A DNA stretch of 64,000 bases from Deltaproteobacteria bacterium HGW-Deltaproteobacteria-8 (GCA_002840405.1 PHAR01000007.1:262271-326270), one strand, 5' to 3'. Positions 17,015 to 26,215 are shown, counted from the first letter of the stretch. Numbers and translations: made by a program. The notes: generated from the letters alone by a model not told the origin.

Positions 17015-18415
17015 CTACTTGCCGTACTTGGCCCAGAGGCCGCCGAAGATCTCCTGCTCGCTGAAATCCTTGGCGGCAATGGGCTCGTTGACCCAGGTCA
17101 CGTTGATGAAGTGGCGCCAGTGGATGTTCTCGGTGGTCGCGTTCTTGCCCCAGGTGCCGCAGCCCAGGGTGGCCGTGGACGGCATGCCGTTGGTGGCGTG
17201 GCCGCCGTTGGCCGCGGCCATGGGTGCGCGCACGCTGATGCGGCTGGTGAGCATCTCCCGGCCCATGCGCTCGATGTACTCGCGCTTGAAGGTGTGGATG
17301 CCCATGGAGTGGCCCCGGCCGCAGCGGTCGGTGATGCCCACGATCTTCTCCAAGGCCTCGTCAAAGGTGGCGTACTTGTAGAGGGTGAGGACCGGGCAGA
17401 GCTTCTCCTCGGAGAACTTGTCCAGGGGCGCTGGCTCCAGGCCGATGACCACAAGCTGCGTGGTCTCTGGCGGCACGCTCAGGCCTGCGTCCGTGGCGAC
17501 CTTCAGGGCCGACTGGGCCACGATGTCCGGGTTCAGGGCCAGCTTGCCCTTCTGGTTGGTGATCCAGAGCCACCGGAAGAGCTGGTCGCGCTCCGGCCCG
17601 TCGACGATGTAGCCGTTGTTCTTGCGGAATTCATCGACCACTTGGTCATAGAGGCTCTCGTGGATGATGACCGAGTTCTCCGAGGAGCAGGAGGTGGCGT
17701 TGTCAAAGGTGTTGGAGGCCGTGATCTTGGCCACGGCGTCGGGCGCGTCGGCGTCCTCGGCGATGATGCACACGGCGTTGCCCGTGCCCACGCCGTAGGA
17801 GGGCGTGCCCGAGGAATAGGCCGCGCGGACCATGGGCCCGCCGCCCGTGGCCAGCACCAGGTCGCACTTGGCCATGAGCTCGTTGGTGGTGGGGATGTCC
17901 GCGTCATCGTAGCACTGGACCAAGTCCACGGGCGCACCGACCTTGCGCAGGCCCTCGCGCATATACTCCACCGCGAGGCTGCTGGCCTTCCTGGCCCGGG
18001 AGCTGGGACGGAAGATGACGGCGTTGCGGCCCTTGAGGATGGCGATGACGTTGGTCCCGGGCGTGGCCGTGGGGTTGGTGGCGGGCAGGATGGCGCAGAC
18101 CACGCCCACGGGCTTGGCGTACTTGCTGATGCCCGTGGCCTCGTCGCGCTCCATGAGGCCCACGCTGATGGCCTTGGGGTCCAGGATGTCCTGGAGCGGG
18201 CCGCCGACCTTTCTCTTGTGCTTGATGATCTTGCTCGCCACGTTGCCGTACCCGGTCTCCTCCACCGCCAGCCTGGCCAGGGTCTCGATGTTGTCGTCCT
18301 TGTAGAGCTCCCAGCCCACGGCCACGCAGACTTCGTTGATCTGCTCCTGGGTGTAGCTGGCAATCTGAGCCTGCGCTCCTCTTGCCTTTGCGATCAGATC
18401 CGCAACCTTGTTCAT
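17015..18415 (-). CDS. sauS: acylating (CoA-dependent) aldehyde dehydrogenase, probable sulfoacetaldehyde dehydrogenase
   Basis: 466 aa, AdhE/EutE-type acylating aldehyde dehydrogenase. Visible motifs are cofactor-loop AILPATNPTATPGTNVI, GTGNAVC, and the catalytic Cys in NTFDNATSCSSENSVI. Length fits a stand-alone enzyme without an alcohol dehydrogenase domain. There is no microcompartment-targeting extension, unlike the paralogue at 38218. The start at 18415 follows AGGTAGGAAG. Between the CoA ligase genes and xsc, the logical job is NAD(P)H-dependent reduction of sulfoacetyl-CoA to sulfoacetaldehyde. Acetaldehyde or succinate semialdehyde are alternatives. Confidence 0.75.
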   Translation of the reverse strand: MNKVADLIAKARGAQAQIASYTQEQINEVCVAVGWELYKDDNIETLARLAVEETGYGNVASKIIKHKRKVGGPLQDILDPKAISVGLMERDEATGISKYAKPVGVVCAILPATNPTATPGTNVIAILKGRNAVIFRPSSRARKASSLAVEYMREGLRKVGAPVDLVQCYDDADIPTTNELMAKCDLVLATGGGPMVRAAYSSGTPSYGVGTGNAVCIIAEDADAPDAVAKITASNTFDNATSCSSENSVIIHESLYDQVVDEFRKNNGYIVDGPERDQLFRWLWITNQKGKLALNPDIVAQSALKVATDAGLSVPPETTQLVVIGLEPAPLDKFSEEKLCPVLTLYKYATFDEALEKIVGITDRCGRGHSMGIHTFKREYIERMGREMLTSRISVRAPMAAANGGHATNGMPSTATLGCGTWGKNATTENIHWRHFINVTWVNEPIAAKDFSEQEIFGGLWAKYGK

Positions 18416-18502
18416 GATCTTCCTACCTCTTGGCTTGCCGGAGGTTGGCCCGGCTGTTTGCATTGAGAAACCGCCATTCCACCCGCCCCACCCCACCCGA
18501 AA

Positions 18503-18520
18503 CCCCGCCGCACAGCGGGG
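18503..18520 (-). other. short hairpin between xsc and the aldehyde dehydrogenase gene
   Basis: Stem CCCCGC / GCGGGG with 6-base loop, followed on the - strand by TTTC, 20 bases past the xsc stop. Too weak for a confident terminator; it may reduce read-through into the downstream genes. Confidence 0.35.
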
Positions 18521-18539
18521 CCGGGAGGGGCGTGCGCCA

Positions 18540-20270
18540 TCACTTCTTGGCGTTCAGGTGGGCATACTTCTTCAGGTAGCGCACGGGCAGGGCCAGGGCA
18601 TCGCGCCGGAAGGGCTCGGCCAGGACGTTCTTGCCGCCCTCGATGACCGCCTCGATGACCGTGGGCTTGCCCGAGGCGACGGCCATGCGGACCACGTCGC
18701 GCACGGTCTTGTAGTCCTCCACGCGATAGCCCTCGGCCCCCATGTCCTTGGCCAGCTGGGCGTAGCTCGGGTTCTCGCGCAGGTTCGCGCCAACGAAGCG
18801 GTTGTCGTAGAAGTCGATCTGATTCTTCTTCTCCGCGCCCCACTCGTAGTTCTGGAAGACCACGGCGATGACCGGGATCTTTTCGCGCACGGCGGTCATG
18901 ACCTCGGACAAGCCGCTGATGCCGTAGGCGCCGTCGCCCTGCAGGGCGAAGACCGGGGTGTCCGGGCGGCCAATCTTGCAGCCCAGGGCCGCGCCGTAGG
19001 CGAAGCCGCAGTTGCCCCAGGACAGGGCCGAGATGTGCTGCCGGGGACCGGCGAAGCGCAGGTAGCTGTTGGTCATGGAGCAGTTGTTGCCGATGTCCGT
19101 GCAGACGATGGAGTCCTTGGGGATGGCTGCGGAGAGCTCCTTGAGGAACCGGCGCGGGTGCATCAGCTTGGCCGTGGAGGACGACCACTTGTCCAGCTCG
19201 TCCCGCCAGAGGCCCTTCTCGTGGCGCACGTCGTCCAGGCGAGCCTTGTTCGGCTTGCGCGCGGGATCGATGGCCTTGAGGGCCTGCAACAGCTCGGCGG
19301 CGAACTGCTTGCAGTCGCCCATGATGCCCAGGTCCACCCGGCGCGAGAGCCCGAGCACGCGGTGGTCCACGTCGACCTGGATGAGCTTGGCCTTGGGCGG
19401 GAAGTAGTTGATGTCGTACTGCGGCAAGGTGCCGAAGGGGCCCAGGCGGCAGCCCAGGGCCAGCACGAGGTCGGCCTTGGCGATGGTGCGCATGGCGGCC
19501 TTGGACCCGCAGTAGCCGATGGGCCCGCAGCACAGCGGGTGGTCGGACGGGAAGGAGTCGTTGTGCAGGTAGCTGTTGACCACCGGCGCAGTGAGCAGCT
19601 CGGCCAGGGCCTTGGCCTCCGGGTGGGCCAGGGCCTGGGACACGCCGCCGCCGGCCAGGATAACCGGGTACTTGGCCTTGGCCAGCATCTTGGCGGCCTG
19701 CGCGATCTGCTCCTTGGGGCCGGGACCGCGCTGCAGGACCGGGGTGGTATAGATCTCGTCATCGCAATCGCCGTAGAAAAAGTCGCGCGGGATGTTCAGC
19801 TGGGTCGGGCCGTTCTCGGCCTTGGCGATGTAAAAGCAGCGCCGCGCCAGCTCGGACATGCGGTCCGGACGGTTTACGCGCACCTGGAACTTGGTGTTGC
19901 TCTGGAAAAACGGCATCTGGTCGATCTCCTGGAACCCGCCGGTGCCGATGCCCTTGGTGCCGGTCTCCGGGGTCAGGGCCACCACCGGGGAGTGCGCCCA
20001 GTAGGCCGCCGTGATGGCCGAGACGAAGTTGATGGCCCCAGGCCCGTTCTGCGCGATGCAGCACTGGGGCCTGCCGGTCACGCGGGCCAGGCCGTCGGCG
20101 GCGTGGGCGGCTGCCTGTTCGTGGGCCACGGGGATGAAACGGATGCCAGCGGCGGGGAACAGATCAAGAAAATCCATGAACGCCGAGCCGACGATGCCGA
20201 ACACATCCTTCACGCCCTCGGCAACCAGGGTTTCAACGAGGGCTTCGCTTGGTGTCATCTTCTGCTTCAT
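18540..20270 (-). CDS. xsc: sulfoacetaldehyde acetyltransferase
   Basis: 576 aa thiamine-diphosphate enzyme: sulfoacetaldehyde + phosphate gives acetyl phosphate + sulfite. From memory of characterised Xsc proteins, the signature stretches match: IAQNGPGAINFV, GFQEIDQMPFF, LNIPRDFF, HNDSFPSDHPL..GPIGYCGS, LALGCRLGPFGTLPQYDINY, SDIGNNCSMTNSYLRF-like (here TDIGNNC), and NYEWGAEKKNQIDFYDNRF. The ThDP/Mg motif is GDGAYGISGLSE. The acid Glu is in VAHEQAAAHAADG. Operon leader, directly behind a sigma-54 promoter. Its acetyl phosphate can yield ATP; sulfite would be a respiratory electron acceptor. Confidence 0.92.
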   Translation of the reverse strand: MKQKMTPSEALVETLVAEGVKDVFGIVGSAFMDFLDLFPAAGIRFIPVAHEQAAAHAADGLARVTGRPQCCIAQNGPGAINFVSAITAAYWAHSPVVALTPETGTKGIGTGGFQEIDQMPFFQSNTKFQVRVNRPDRMSELARRCFYIAKAENGPTQLNIPRDFFYGDCDDEIYTTPVLQRGPGPKEQIAQAAKMLAKAKYPVILAGGGVSQALAHPEAKALAELLTAPVVNSYLHNDSFPSDHPLCCGPIGYCGSKAAMRTIAKADLVLALGCRLGPFGTLPQYDINYFPPKAKLIQVDVDHRVLGLSRRVDLGIMGDCKQFAAELLQALKAIDPARKPNKARLDDVRHEKGLWRDELDKWSSSTAKLMHPRRFLKELSAAIPKDSIVCTDIGNNCSMTNSYLRFAGPRQHISALSWGNCGFAYGAALGCKIGRPDTPVFALQGDGAYGISGLSEVMTAVREKIPVIAVVFQNYEWGAEKKNQIDFYDNRFVGANLRENPSYAQLAKDMGAEGYRVEDYKTVRDVVRMAVASGKPTVIEAVIEGGKNVLAEPFRRDALALPVRYLKKYAHLNAKK

Positions 20271-20323
20271 GGTGGGACCTCTCCGATGTCTTTGGGGTTG
20301 GTGGCCGTGCTTGTGATTTATTT

Positions 20324-20339
20324 CGCAAGCTTCGTGCCA
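20324..20339 (-). promoter_or_regulatory. sigma-54 (-24/-12) promoter of the xsc operon
   Basis: On the - strand TGGCACGAAGCTTGCG. It matches the consensus TGGCACG-N4-TTGCW at every position but the last, with GG and GC ten bases apart. Transcription would start near 20313, giving a leader of about 43 bases before the xsc ATG. Confidence 0.88.
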
Positions 20340-20487
20340 GAAAGGAGAGGGCCGCTAAGAATGGGCTGTAAAAACCTGAAGGCTTGGTATACCCTGCTGG
20401 ATTATTGGTGTTTTTTATTTTGTGCCGCGCGGTGGCCACGGCCTCTGGCAGGTGTCTGGCAATGGTCTTCCGGGCCTGGGGCTACCC

Positions 20488-20533
20488 GTCCGGACAGCAA
20501 AGCTGTCCGGACATGTCCGGGTGTCCGGACAGC
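20488..20533. promoter_or_regulatory. palindromic activator-site cluster upstream of xsc
   Basis: Three copies of GTCCGGAC plus a TGTCCGG half copy within 46 bases. They include a perfect 11-bp inverted repeat GTCCGGACAGC-AAA-GCTGTCCGGAC and GTGTCCGGACAGC. Located about 150-195 bases upstream of the -24 element, the usual distance for enhancer sites of sigma-54 activators. The activator gene at 20672-22057 is the natural candidate to bind here. Confidence 0.75.
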
Positions 20534-20671
20534 CATTCCACGTCTGTCGCGCCCGCCAGGCCGTGACAGCTTGAAGGGTGCGCAAGGCGCTGGCCGCAAG
20601 AACGCAAAGACATCCGGCCGGTTGAGGATGGAGGCGTGCGCAGGCATATTCTGTGGGGGGCTGGGCAGGGG

Positions 20672-22057
20672 CTATTCGCGGTGGATATGGTACTTCTTGG
20701 TCTTTTCGTAGAGCGTGGCCCGGCCGATGCCCAGGGCCTTGGCCGCGCGGACCATGTTCCAGTTTTCGCTGCGCAGGGCGTCGAGGATCAGGCTCTGCTC
20801 GCTGCCCTCCAGGATGCTGGCCAGGGCCGGGCGATCGGCTGCGTTGCTGCGGCTGCCCCTGTCCGTGAGGATGTCCTGCGGCAGGTCGCCCAACTGCACC
20901 GTGTCGCCCGAGCACAGGCTGGCCACGTTCATGACCACGTTGCGCAGTTCGCGGATGTTTCCGGGCCAGGAATAGCGGACGAGGGCGTCCATGGCTTCGT
21001 CCGAGAAGCGCACCTGGCTGCGTTCGATCTGCTCCAGCACGTGGCTGACGAGCAGGGGTATGTCCTCTCTGCGTTCGCACAGCGGCTGGATGGTCAGGAC
21101 CATGGTGCTCAGGCGGTAATAGAGATCCTCGCGGAACTTTCCCGTGCGGATGAGCATCTTGGGGTCCTGGTTGGTGGCCGCCACGATGCGGAAGTCCACC
21201 TTGTTGGGGCGCTGGGAGCCGATGCGGAAGACAATCTTGTCCTCCAGCACACGCAGCAGCTTGACCTGGGCCTGCATGGGCATGTCGCCGATCTCGTCCA
21301 GGAACAGCGTGCCGTTGTCGGCCAGCTCGATGTGCCCGACCCGGCCCTCCTTGCGCGCGCCCGTGAAGGCGCCCGCAGCATACCCAAAGAACTCCGACTC
21401 GAAGAGCTCCTGCGGGATGGCTGCGCAGTTGATGCTCACGTACGGGCCTTCGCAGCGTCGGCTGGCGTTGTGCAGGGCGCTGGCGAAGAGCTCCTTGCCG
21501 GTGCCCGTGGCGCCGAGGATGAGCACCGGGAAGTCCGTGGCCGCATAGCGCGTCAGGTGCTCCTTGGCGCGCAGGATGCCCACGCTCTGGCCCAGGATGT
21601 TGTCAACGCTGTGCACAGCGGAAAGGGCGCTCTGGAACCTCCTGCGGTAGAAGTGCACCTTGCGGCCAAGCTGGGCGATCTTTTCCGAAAGCCGCTGCAG
21701 CTCCTCCGGGGCCCCGAACAGGCTCTGGGACAGAAAGCCGATGAGCTTGCCAGCCTCGTCGTGCATGGGCAGACGGTTGACGATGAGGGTCATCTCCTCA
21801 CCATCGCGCTTCAGGGTGCACCGCTCCCCGTACTCCGGGACCTCGCTCTTGAGCACCAGGCCAGCCCGCGAGTGCGGCAGCAGCGTGGAGATGCTCCGCC
21901 CGAGGGCGTCTTCCTTGCTCAGCCCAAGGTACCTGGCATAGGTGGAGTTGATGTAGCGGACAATGCAATCGGTGTCGCAGAAGATGACGCCGATGGGGAT
22001 GGAGTCGAGCACAAGGGCCTCGATGCCGTCGCAGGCGCGGGTGATATTGCTTTCCAT
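20672..22057 (-). CDS. sigma-54-dependent activator with PAS domain, probable xsc operon regulator
   Basis: 461 aa. A PAS domain (LDSIPIGVIFCDTDCIVRYI) precedes an AAA+ core with Walker A GATGTGKE, intact GAFTGA loop and Walker B-side LFLDEIGDMP. A Fis-type HTH (WNMVRAAKALGIGRATLYEK) ends the protein. The start at 22057 follows TTGAGGTGACC; longer upstream frames look non-coding. Closely related throughout to the activator at 6985-8379. It sits 400 bases upstream of xsc on the same strand, with enhancer-like palindromes and a -24/-12 promoter between, so it very probably activates that operon in response to a sulfonate-derived signal. Confidence 0.88.
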   Translation of the reverse strand: MESNITRACDGIEALVLDSIPIGVIFCDTDCIVRYINSTYARYLGLSKEDALGRSISTLLPHSRAGLVLKSEVPEYGERCTLKRDGEEMTLIVNRLPMHDEAGKLIGFLSQSLFGAPEELQRLSEKIAQLGRKVHFYRRRFQSALSAVHSVDNILGQSVGILRAKEHLTRYAATDFPVLILGATGTGKELFASALHNASRRCEGPYVSINCAAIPQELFESEFFGYAAGAFTGARKEGRVGHIELADNGTLFLDEIGDMPMQAQVKLLRVLEDKIVFRIGSQRPNKVDFRIVAATNQDPKMLIRTGKFREDLYYRLSTMVLTIQPLCERREDIPLLVSHVLEQIERSQVRFSDEAMDALVRYSWPGNIRELRNVVMNVASLCSGDTVQLGDLPQDILTDRGSRSNAADRPALASILEGSEQSLILDALRSENWNMVRAAKALGIGRATLYEKTKKYHIHRE

Positions 22058-22538
22058 GGTCACCTCAAGCTCTAGGCATGGGGAACTACGTCGCATTATC
22101 AGGATAGTGGATTCACGGGTCCTTGACAACACCAACCGCAGGGCCGTGGTCTGACAGCCTCCGACCAGGCAGAGACTCGCCGTACGGCCGGGCTTTGGCA
22201 ATGTCAGCCAAGGGAGTGCAAACCCCTTTGGGCATGCTCACGCCGCCGGGGGCGGACTTTCCGGCAAGCTGTTCGCGTTGTGGCTGGCGTTGATGCCGCC
22301 ATGGCCCCGATACGCAGAGAACAGTGCTGAAGCTGCCACTTGCCGGTCTGCTCCAGAAGCACTCCCCCCCGACGGAGCGGAGGATGGACACTTCACCGGA
22401 GATGACGCCCAGACGATCATGTATACGGCCATGGCGTTCCCAACGGGTGGGCCGCCAGGCTCTGGGGCAGGGCTATCCTCCCGGTACCACAACGCGCTTG
22501 GCGGCTTGCCCCCCAAAATAACGCTACGGCCTGTACCT
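22058..22538. other. 480-base gap between the islB end and the activator gene
   Basis: Holds the likely promoter of the activator gene (22101-22129). Bases 22140-22538 show no gene, no convincing terminator after islB and no repeat; only a weak GCCTG/CAGGC inverted repeat lies right at the islB stop. Confidence 0.55.
22101..22129 (-). promoter_or_regulatory. sigma-70-type promoter of the xsc activator gene
   Basis: On the - strand TTGTCA, 17-base spacer, TATCCT, about 44 bases upstream of the ATG at 22057. Five of six and four of six consensus bases. Confidence 0.5.
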
Positions 22539-23474
22539 TCAGGCAGTGTACTTCGCGCCGAGCCGCGTCCTTGCCAAGGCCTCAAGCCGGAGGAAGGTCT
22601 CGCTTGCCAGAGTGGCTTCGCCCATGGGCGCTTCGCGTCCAAGGAAGTGGTACTTCTGCGTGCCCAGGCGGTGATAGGGCAGCAGTTCGTAGGTGATTGA
22701 GGGCAGTTCTGCGAGGAACAGGCAGATGTCCTCGATGTCCTGCTCCGTGTCATTGAAGCCGGGAATGACCGGGGTGCGCACATGCACCGGCAGGCTTGGG
22801 CGCTCCTTGACCAGCCGTTGCAGGTTGTCGACAGCCACGTCTGGCGGCCTGCCCGTGAACTCCAGATGACGCTTGGCGTTCAGGCTTTTGATGTCGAACA
22901 TGATGGCGTTCAGCAGTCCGCTGGCCTCGGCCAGGAGCTGCCAGGGCGCGTGGCCGCAGGTCTCCATGGCCCTGTCGATGCGGCGGCGGCCGGCCTCCCG
23001 CAGCAGGGCCAGGGAAAACTCCGGCTGGGCCAGGGGCTCTCCGCCCGAGAGGGTGAGCCCCCCGCCGGAGCGGGCGTAGAACTGGCCGTCCTGTTCCACG
23101 AGGCGCAGCACCTCGTCCACGGTCTTGGACTCCCCATAGGCGATGACCCCGGAGGCCGGACAGGCGTCCACGCAGGGCCGGGCGCAGCCGACGCACAGCG
23201 TCCGGTTGAAGGCCGGTTTGCCCTCCTGGATGGAGATGGCCTGGGCCGGGCAGGCCTTGAAGCAGCGGGTGCACTGGTCGACTCCCAGGCAGCGGCCCTG
23301 GTTGACGGCCAGCTCCACCTTGAACGATTGGGATTCGGGATTGCTGCACCAGCGGCAGGCCAGGGGGCAGCCCTTGAGGAAGACGAGGGTGCGGATGCCA
23401 GGGCCGTCGTGGACCGAATATTTCTGGATGTTGAAAACCAGCCCGCTGGTTGCCCTGTCCTTGCCGGATGTCAT
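22539..23474 (-). CDS. islB: glycyl-radical enzyme activating protein (isethionate sulfite-lyase activase)
   Basis: 311 aa radical SAM activase. The N-terminal SAM-cluster motif is GCPLACRWCSNPE (CxxxCxxC). An insert with two ferredoxin-like 4Fe-4S motifs follows (CLGVDQCTRCFKACP and CVGCARPCVDACP, residues about 58-105). Then GGGLTLSGGEPL and the HVRTPVIPGFND region. It would install the glycyl radical on IslA using S-adenosylmethionine. The start at 23474 is chosen over longer upstream frames because MTSGKDRATSGLVFNIQKYS has the usual activase length before the first cluster. A strong hairpin separates it from islA upstream. Confidence 0.88.
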   Translation of the reverse strand: MTSGKDRATSGLVFNIQKYSVHDGPGIRTLVFLKGCPLACRWCSNPESQSFKVELAVNQGRCLGVDQCTRCFKACPAQAISIQEGKPAFNRTLCVGCARPCVDACPASGVIAYGESKTVDEVLRLVEQDGQFYARSGGGLTLSGGEPLAQPEFSLALLREAGRRRIDRAMETCGHAPWQLLAEASGLLNAIMFDIKSLNAKRHLEFTGRPPDVAVDNLQRLVKERPSLPVHVRTPVIPGFNDTEQDIEDICLFLAELPSITYELLPYHRLGTQKYHFLGREAPMGEATLASETFLRLEALARTRLGAKYTA

Positions 23475-23526
23475 GTGGCTCGTCCGTCCTTCCAGCCTGG
23501 CTGGGCTTGGTTGAGTATCCTGTTTG

Positions 23527-23567
23527 GGCGTCCCCATGGAGGAAGGAGGCACCTCCATGGGGACGCC
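23527..23567 (-). other. strong hairpin between islA and islB
   Basis: Perfect 16-bp inverted repeat (23527-23542 with 23552-23567, GGCGTCCCCATGGAGG / CCTCCATGGGGACGCC) and a 9-base loop, 32 bases past the islA stop. There is no T-run on the - strand. It would protect the upstream islA message or partly stop transcription, keeping activase well below the enzyme. Confidence 0.8.
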
Positions 23568-23598
23568 ACCGTGGCGTGCGTTCCGTCTCAACCTGTGC

Positions 23599-26094
23599 CT
23601 AGCAGCTCTCGTGAGCAGCCCTGGCGATGAGATCGTTCTGCAGATCCGGGGACAGGTCGACGAAGTAGGCGCTGTACCCGGCGATGCGCACGATCAGGCT
23701 GCGGTACTTCTCCGGATCGCGCTGGGCTGCAATGAGGGTGTCCCGGTTGATGACGTTGAACTGCACGTGCCAGAGCTTGAGGTCGCAGAAGGTGCGGATG
23801 AAGGACACCAGCTTGCGGGTTCCCTCTTCTCCGGCCAGACACTTGGGGGTGAACTTGATGTTGAGCAGGCGCGCTGCGCGCTCCCGGTACCCGAGGTTCT
23901 TGGAGGCGTAGTTGGAGAGCAGCACGGAGGTGGGTCCGTTGACATCGGCCCCGTGGGAGGCCGAGGAGCCGTCGGACAGGGGGGTCCAGGCCTTGCGCCC
24001 GTTGGGCATGGCGCTCACCACCTTGCCGAAGGGCACATGGGAGGTGAAGGGCACGTAGCGCACGTCGTTGTGCATGCCCAGCTCCGCCGAGTACTTCTTG
24101 GCGTATTCCAGGGACAAAAGGTCGATGTCCTTGGCGATGCTGTCCGCATACTCGTTGTTGTTGCCGTAGCAGGGAGCGCTCTTGAGCAGCTGCCGGACAT
24201 CCTCCCGGCCCTCGAAGTTGTTGTCCATGGCCTCGAGCAGCTCGTCCATGCTGAGCTTCTTGTCCTCGAAGACAAGCTTCTTCATGGCGGACAGGGAGTC
24301 GATCACGGTTCCGTAGCCGATGTATTCAAAGTAGCCCAGGTTGATGCCCTCGGGAATCTGCGGGGTGTGCAGGTCCAGGCAGTGCTTCATGCACAGGTCG
24401 TGGAGCACCGAGCCCATGGGCCAGGCGAAGTGCTTCCCGCGCAGGCTGATGATGACGTGCTGCTGATAGAAGGCCGTCTTGAGGAAGAGCTGGTGCTGTG
24501 CGGCATAGGCGTTCCAGAGCTCGTCCCAGGTCTTGAAAGTCCTGGGGTCGCCGGTCTCGTGCCCGAGCTGCCTGTCCCCGTACTTCAGCATGCGGCCGTT
24601 GCGCAGGACCATCTCCAGGGCCGCGGCGAAGTTGATGTAGGCGCCGCCGCTGGTGTAGGTGTCGCGGTTGGGCATGCGCGCCTCGGAGCAGCCGGAGACG
24701 GCGTAGTCATAGGCCTCCTCGAAGCTGGCCCCCTTGGACACGTAGAGGGGGATGACCTCCTCGTCGTTGATGAGCTTGGGGAAACCGGTGCCGTCCTTGA
24801 TGGTCTCGGCCACCTCCCAGAGGAAGCGCTCCGGCGCGCCGGCATGGATGCGGGCCGCCAGGTCCGGGTAATGCAGCGGGAACTCCCGCTTGGACTTCAA
24901 AAACAGGTAGGACAGGTCGTTGGTGGCGTCCCGGCCGTCCGGGGTCTGCCCGCCGATGGTCACGGCTTCCCAGTGGGCGTAGCCCTCGTTGAAGGCGCCG
25001 CCCGTGGGCGAGATGTAGAGGTCGATGAACTGGGCCAGGGCAACCCACATGCACTCCAGAAGCTCCTCGGCCCGCTCCTCGGTGATGCGCCCCTCCTCCA
25101 TGTCCTTCTTGTAGAAGGGGTAGAGGTACTGGTCCATGCGGCCATTGGAGATGATGGTGCCGGTCTTCTGCTCCAGGCGCGAGAACATCTGGGTGAGCCA
25201 CTGGGCCTGCATGGCCTCATGGAAGGTGCTGGCGGGGTGCTCGGGCACGCGCTCGCAGATTTCGGCCATGGCCAGCAACTCGGCCTTGCGCTCGGGATTC
25301 TTCTCGTGGTTTGCGGTCGTGCGGGCCAGGGCCGCATGGCGCTGGGACCAGAGCACGATGGCGTCGCACACGATGCACATGGCCTCCAGGAAGGGCCGCT
25401 TCTCCACGTTGTCCGCAGGGCTTAAGGGGTCAAGGGCGGCGAGCTTGTCCTGGGCCTCCCGCTTGAGGTCCTTGAAGCCGCGGTTCAGCACCTTGGCGTA
25501 GTCGTGCACCCATTGGATGGACGAGCGGAAGGAGGCGGTCTCGTTGACCACGAAGCGGGAGTACAGCCCCTCGGGATCGTCGTAGGTCAGCTTGTGCACG
25601 TCCGGGGGCAGGGCCTTGTTCAGCGCCTCGTGAAAGGTCTTGCCCTGCCAGTAGGGCGCGATCTCCTCGATGACCACCCGGGCATCCTCCGGAGTGATGT
25701 AGGCCGGAGACGCCTGGCGGGTAGGCAGGGTTTCCACGGCCTGGCCCAGAAAGTCACCGTCCAGCTCCGGATAGAGGATGCCGTACCGGCCCTGGCAGCC
25801 CGTCCGGCCGCAGAGGAGCTGATGGTCGTCGATGTAGACCGTGATGTTCGCGGCGATGTGGGCCATGGCCTTGGCCCAGCGCAGCACCAGGGCCTGGCCC
25901 TCGGTTTCGCGCATGGACTCGGTGAAATATTTGGCCCGCTCCACGTCGATGCGCGGCTTCTTTCCATCAAAGGAGTCGAGGATGGTGAAGGCGCGGGGGT
26001 GAGCGACCCTGCGTTTGTCCTCCTTGCCGGCTATCTTGTCCTGGAGCATCTGCTCATGGGAGCTCAAAACATTGCAACATTCAGGATTCAGCAT
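23599..26094 (-). CDS. islA: isethionate sulfite-lyase (glycyl radical enzyme)
   Basis: 831 aa from the preferred ATG at 26094 (GAGGGTG upstream); an in-frame ATG at 26136 would add 14 residues. GRE family: thiyl Cys and Glu in [12 protein letters not shown], and glycyl-radical loop [10 protein letters not shown] near the C-terminus. Residues I recall as substrate-site residues of Bilophila IslA (R189, Q193, W374, C468, E470, R678, F682, G805) are all present with a constant offset of one in this numbering: FRSSIQ, AHWE, GCSE, DVRYVPF, IAGY. It converts isethionate to acetaldehyde and sulfite. The activase gene follows, and a BMC operon is divergent. Confidence 0.92.
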   Translation of the reverse strand: MLNPECCNVLSSHEQMLQDKIAGKEDKRRVAHPRAFTILDSFDGKKPRIDVERAKYFTESMRETEGQALVLRWAKAMAHIAANITVYIDDHQLLCGRTGCQGRYGILYPELDGDFLGQAVETLPTRQASPAYITPEDARVVIEEIAPYWQGKTFHEALNKALPPDVHKLTYDDPEGLYSRFVVNETASFRSSIQWVHDYAKVLNRGFKDLKREAQDKLAALDPLSPADNVEKRPFLEAMCIVCDAIVLWSQRHAALARTTANHEKNPERKAELLAMAEICERVPEHPASTFHEAMQAQWLTQMFSRLEQKTGTIISNGRMDQYLYPFYKKDMEEGRITEERAEELLECMWVALAQFIDLYISPTGGAFNEGYAHWEAVTIGGQTPDGRDATNDLSYLFLKSKREFPLHYPDLAARIHAGAPERFLWEVAETIKDGTGFPKLINDEEVIPLYVSKGASFEEAYDYAVSGCSEARMPNRDTYTSGGAYINFAAALEMVLRNGRMLKYGDRQLGHETGDPRTFKTWDELWNAYAAQHQLFLKTAFYQQHVIISLRGKHFAWPMGSVLHDLCMKHCLDLHTPQIPEGINLGYFEYIGYGTVIDSLSAMKKLVFEDKKLSMDELLEAMDNNFEGREDVRQLLKSAPCYGNNNEYADSIAKDIDLLSLEYAKKYSAELGMHNDVRYVPFTSHVPFGKVVSAMPNGRKAWTPLSDGSSASHGADVNGPTSVLLSNYASKNLGYRERAARLLNIKFTPKCLAGEEGTRKLVSFIRTFCDLKLWHVQFNVINRDTLIAAQRDPEKYRSLIVRIAGYSAYFVDLSPDLQNDLIARAAHESC

Positions 26095-26157
26095 GGTTAC
26101 ACCCTCGCTGTTCGGGTTCATTTTTTGCGGAAACATGACGGGTTCGACTCCCGCCAG

Positions 26158-26187
26158 ACCGGAGGAGCCATTCGCGAAAACTCCGGT
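26158..26187 (-). other. hairpin at the 5' end of the islA transcript
   Basis: Stem ACCGGAG / CTCCGGT (26158-26164 and 26181-26187). With transcription starting near 26189 from the sigma-54 promoter it would form the first bases of the mRNA, a place where stems protect transcripts from decay. Confidence 0.5.
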
Positions 26188-26199
26188 TGAAACACCTTA

Positions 26200-26215
26200 A
26201 GCAACTGCCATGCCG
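26200..26215 (-). promoter_or_regulatory. sigma-54 promoter of islA
   Basis: On the - strand CGGCATGGCAGTTGCT: GG and GC ten bases apart, 10 of 12 fixed positions of TGGCACG-N4-TTGCW. Start near 26189, about 95 bases before the preferred islA ATG. A dedicated sigma-54 activator gene lies immediately upstream. Confidence 0.78.

Larger units (their letters stand above)
20271..20671. other. regulatory gap between the activator gene and xsc
   Basis: No gene. It contains the xsc -24/-12 promoter (20324-20339), an AT-rich stretch (20380-20425) suited to DNA bending, and the palindromic site cluster at 20488-20533: the layout of a sigma-54 enhancer-dependent promoter. Confidence 0.7.

Noticed and set aside
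17006-20711. Long + strand open frames opposite the sauS-like and xsc genes
   Set aside because: Antisense shadows. The - strand genes have clear family motifs.
26095-26136. 14-residue N-terminal extension of IslA starting at ATG 26136
   Set aside because: The ATG at 26094 has a better-spaced GAGGGTG site and gives a length and residue numbering close to known IslA. Kept only as an alternative.
26112-26171. T-arm-like sequence GACGGGTTCGACTCCCGCC followed by GGAGGAGCCA near the islA start, like a tRNA or tmRNA 3' end
   Set aside because: No acceptor stem forms with any nearby 5' part, the T stem has a mismatch, and the stretch lies in the islA leader or optional N-terminal codons. Treated as chance similarity.
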